Source: Nitrospirota bacterium (GTDB lineage: Bacteria; Nitrospirota; Nitrospiria; Nitrospirales; Nitrospiraceae). From it: a stretch of DNA of 22,013 nt. The stretch lies in the NCBI GenBank assembly GCA_004296865.1, contig SCVQ01000219.1:1-22013 (forward strand). The letters run 5' to 3'. Below the pieces are notes generated by a model. It searched no databases, was not told where the DNA came from, and worked only from the letters and a program-made list of their open reading frames with translations. Below are positions 20,992 through 22,013 of the stretch, piece by piece (within the stretch, counting starts at the first letter, position 1; every line of letters begins with the position of its first letter). The position numbers and the translations under genes were made by a program.

Positions 20992-22008
20992 TTATTTGGT
21001 CTTGCCGTCGTTGGGCTTGCGGTCGCTCGGGCCGGAGAAGCCGTAGTCGGCCAGCGTGCGTTTCTTTTTGCCGGACTGCACGGGCGCCTCCAGTCCATTC
21101 ATTTCGGCGGCGTTGCCGTAATGATAGGGGACCAGGATCAGGTGATTCTCCCGGTCCACGCCGATGTCCGCGGGGGACGGCAGGTATTCGGCGATGACGT
21201 CAAAATGCCGGTCCGGCCTCATGCGCCAGACTTTTCCGGCCGTGAAGTCCGACACGTACATGTTGCCCCAACTGTCGAAGTCCACACCGTCCAGGTTGTG
21301 GAACCGGGACGAGAAAAATCCATTGGACACCAGTTCGGTGATCTTCCCGTCCGGGGTCACCTCCAGGATTTTCCCCTTGTGCCAACTCGCCACGATCAAG
21401 TGGCCGGTCTTGGGATGAACCGCCAGGCCGCGCGGTCCGGCCAGCGCCGCATCCCGCACCAGCACCGACACGGCATGGTGCTTGGTCGTATCGATTCGAT
21501 AGATCGTATCGGCCTCCGTGTCCGACGCATAGAGGAGTCCCTTGCCGTCAAAGGCGACGTCCGTCAGCGAGACGCTTTGCCCGTCGTGCGACGTATGGTA
21601 GGGCGTGAGCGACAGGGCGAGGACCGGCCGGCCGGTGCGCTTGTCGAATCCGCGCAAGGTATCCAGATCGACCACGTAGAGGACCTGGCCGACGATGGCC
21701 ATGCCCTTCGGGGCGTGCAGGGTGATATCGCCGTCTCCGCCGCGGATGAACTGCAGCTTGTCCACGGCGCCGGCCCGGTCCAGCTTGGTGATGAACCCAT
21801 TGTTGTCCTTGATGTCCGGGTCGCCGTTGGCATTGGAAATAAAGTACTGCTCGCCCGCGGGATCGGCCAGGAAGCTCTCAGGGGTCTGGAGGCCGGTGAC
21901 TTGCAGCGCGTCCACTGGGGCGGGTCGGTGAAGCGCCAGGAGGACCCAGAGGGCGACGGCGGCCGGGCGCTGCCAAGCTGGCTGTAACGTTGTCGGCCGA
22001 TGGATCAC
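20992..22008 (-). CDS. Secreted NHL/SMP-30-type beta-propeller protein
   Basis: The product has a hydrophobic N-terminal segment (about 15-35, ending PVDA-LQVTG) that looks like a Sec signal, then repeated blade motifs of the NHL/SMP-30 kind: HAPKGMAIVGQVLYVVD, LTDVAFDGKGLLYASDTEADTIYRID, GPRGLAVHPKTGHLIVASW, LDGVDFDSWGNMYVSDFTAGKVWRM and PADIGVDRENHLILVPYH. Such propellers bind sugars, lactones or proteins; the ligand cannot be read from sequence. The C-terminal 40 residues are Lys-rich and polar. The GTG at 22008 lies five bases from the window edge and the frame is open to it, so the true start may be further upstream; the 338-residue product is close to complete. It precedes the Cys/His-rich gene on the same strand. 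Confidence 0.85.
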   Translation of the reverse strand: MIHRPTTLQPAWQRPAAVALWVLLALHRPAPVDALQVTGLQTPESFLADPAGEQYFISNANGDPDIKDNNGFITKLDRAGAVDKLQFIRGGDGDITLHAPKGMAIVGQVLYVVDLDTLRGFDKRTGRPVLALSLTPYHTSHDGQSVSLTDVAFDGKGLLYASDTEADTIYRIDTTKHHAVSVLVRDAALAGPRGLAVHPKTGHLIVASWHKGKILEVTPDGKITELVSNGFFSSRFHNLDGVDFDSWGNMYVSDFTAGKVWRMRPDRHFDVIAEYLPSPADIGVDRENHLILVPYHYGNAAEMNGLEAPVQSGKKKRTLADYGFSGPSDRKPNDGKTK

Positions 22009-22013
22009 GATCG

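Noticed and set aside
1..22013. CRISPR arrays, insertion sequences, prophage or toxin-antitoxin genes
   Set aside because: No regularly spaced repeats, transposase motifs, terminal repeats or phage genes were seen on either strand.

Overview
The window is high-GC bacterial chromosome carrying housekeeping genes. Gene content and order (pilC-pilS-pilR, ispE-prs-rplY-pth-ychF, rpsF-ssb-rpsR, a DUF177 gene, and rpmF-plsX-fabH-fabD-fabG-acpP-fabF-rnc) fit a Gram-negative, rRNA-rich-SD bacterium. The style of the intergenic repeats and the two lineage-type hypothetical genes remind me most of Nitrospira (Nitrospirota). That placement is inference from memory of such genomes, not a database match. 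There are no tRNA or rRNA genes, no insertion sequence, no CRISPR array and no phage genes.

Layout. Positions 1-716 hold the 3' end of a serine-hydrolase (beta-lactamase fold) gene converging on a small conserved-looking minus-strand gene with its own near-consensus promoter. A divergent promoter then starts a CDP-alcohol phosphatidyltransferase gene (876-1412). A 308-base gap with a strong promoter leads into pilC-pilS-pilR (1721-6035): the type IV pilus inner-membrane platform protein and a sigma-54-type two-component system, overlapping head to tail. Next come ispE (isoprenoid precursor synthesis), prs (PRPP), rplY (L25/Ctc), pth and ychF (6079-10754). A ribosomal/replication block follows, rpsF-ssb-rpsR (10947-11928), without the usual rplI. 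The lipid block follows: DUF177, rpmF, plsX, fabH, fabD, fabG, acpP, fabF and rnc (12019-19190). It supplies acyl-phosphate for phospholipids and the core FAS II cycle, with ACP expressed from an optimal ribosome site. The end holds a secreted cyclophilin, a small lipoprotein and, on the minus strand, a Cys-rich/His-tailed protein and a secreted NHL beta-propeller protein.

How the genes work together: plsX, fabD, fabH, fabG, fabF and acpP make acyl chains, and the CDP-alcohol phosphatidyltransferase uses the resulting lipid precursors for head-group chemistry. The rpsF, rpsR, rplY, rpmF, pth and ychF products serve translation. PilC/PilS/PilR are the only part devoted to surface structures.

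Nothing in the protein-coding content looks like a new defence or biosynthetic system. The most interesting signals are non-coding: (i) at least five gene ends or junctions carry short-word, often palindromic repeats, including a perfect 17-bp inverted repeat between fabH and fabD; (ii) a 12-bp GC-rich stem sits exactly between fabF and rnc, a candidate RNase III self-processing site; (iii) fabD has a promoter placed so that its mRNA would be leaderless; (iv) several leaders have hairpins that overlap or bridge the ribosome-binding site. Start codons below were chosen by family N-termini, catalytic-residue numbering and Shine-Dalgarno (SD) position.
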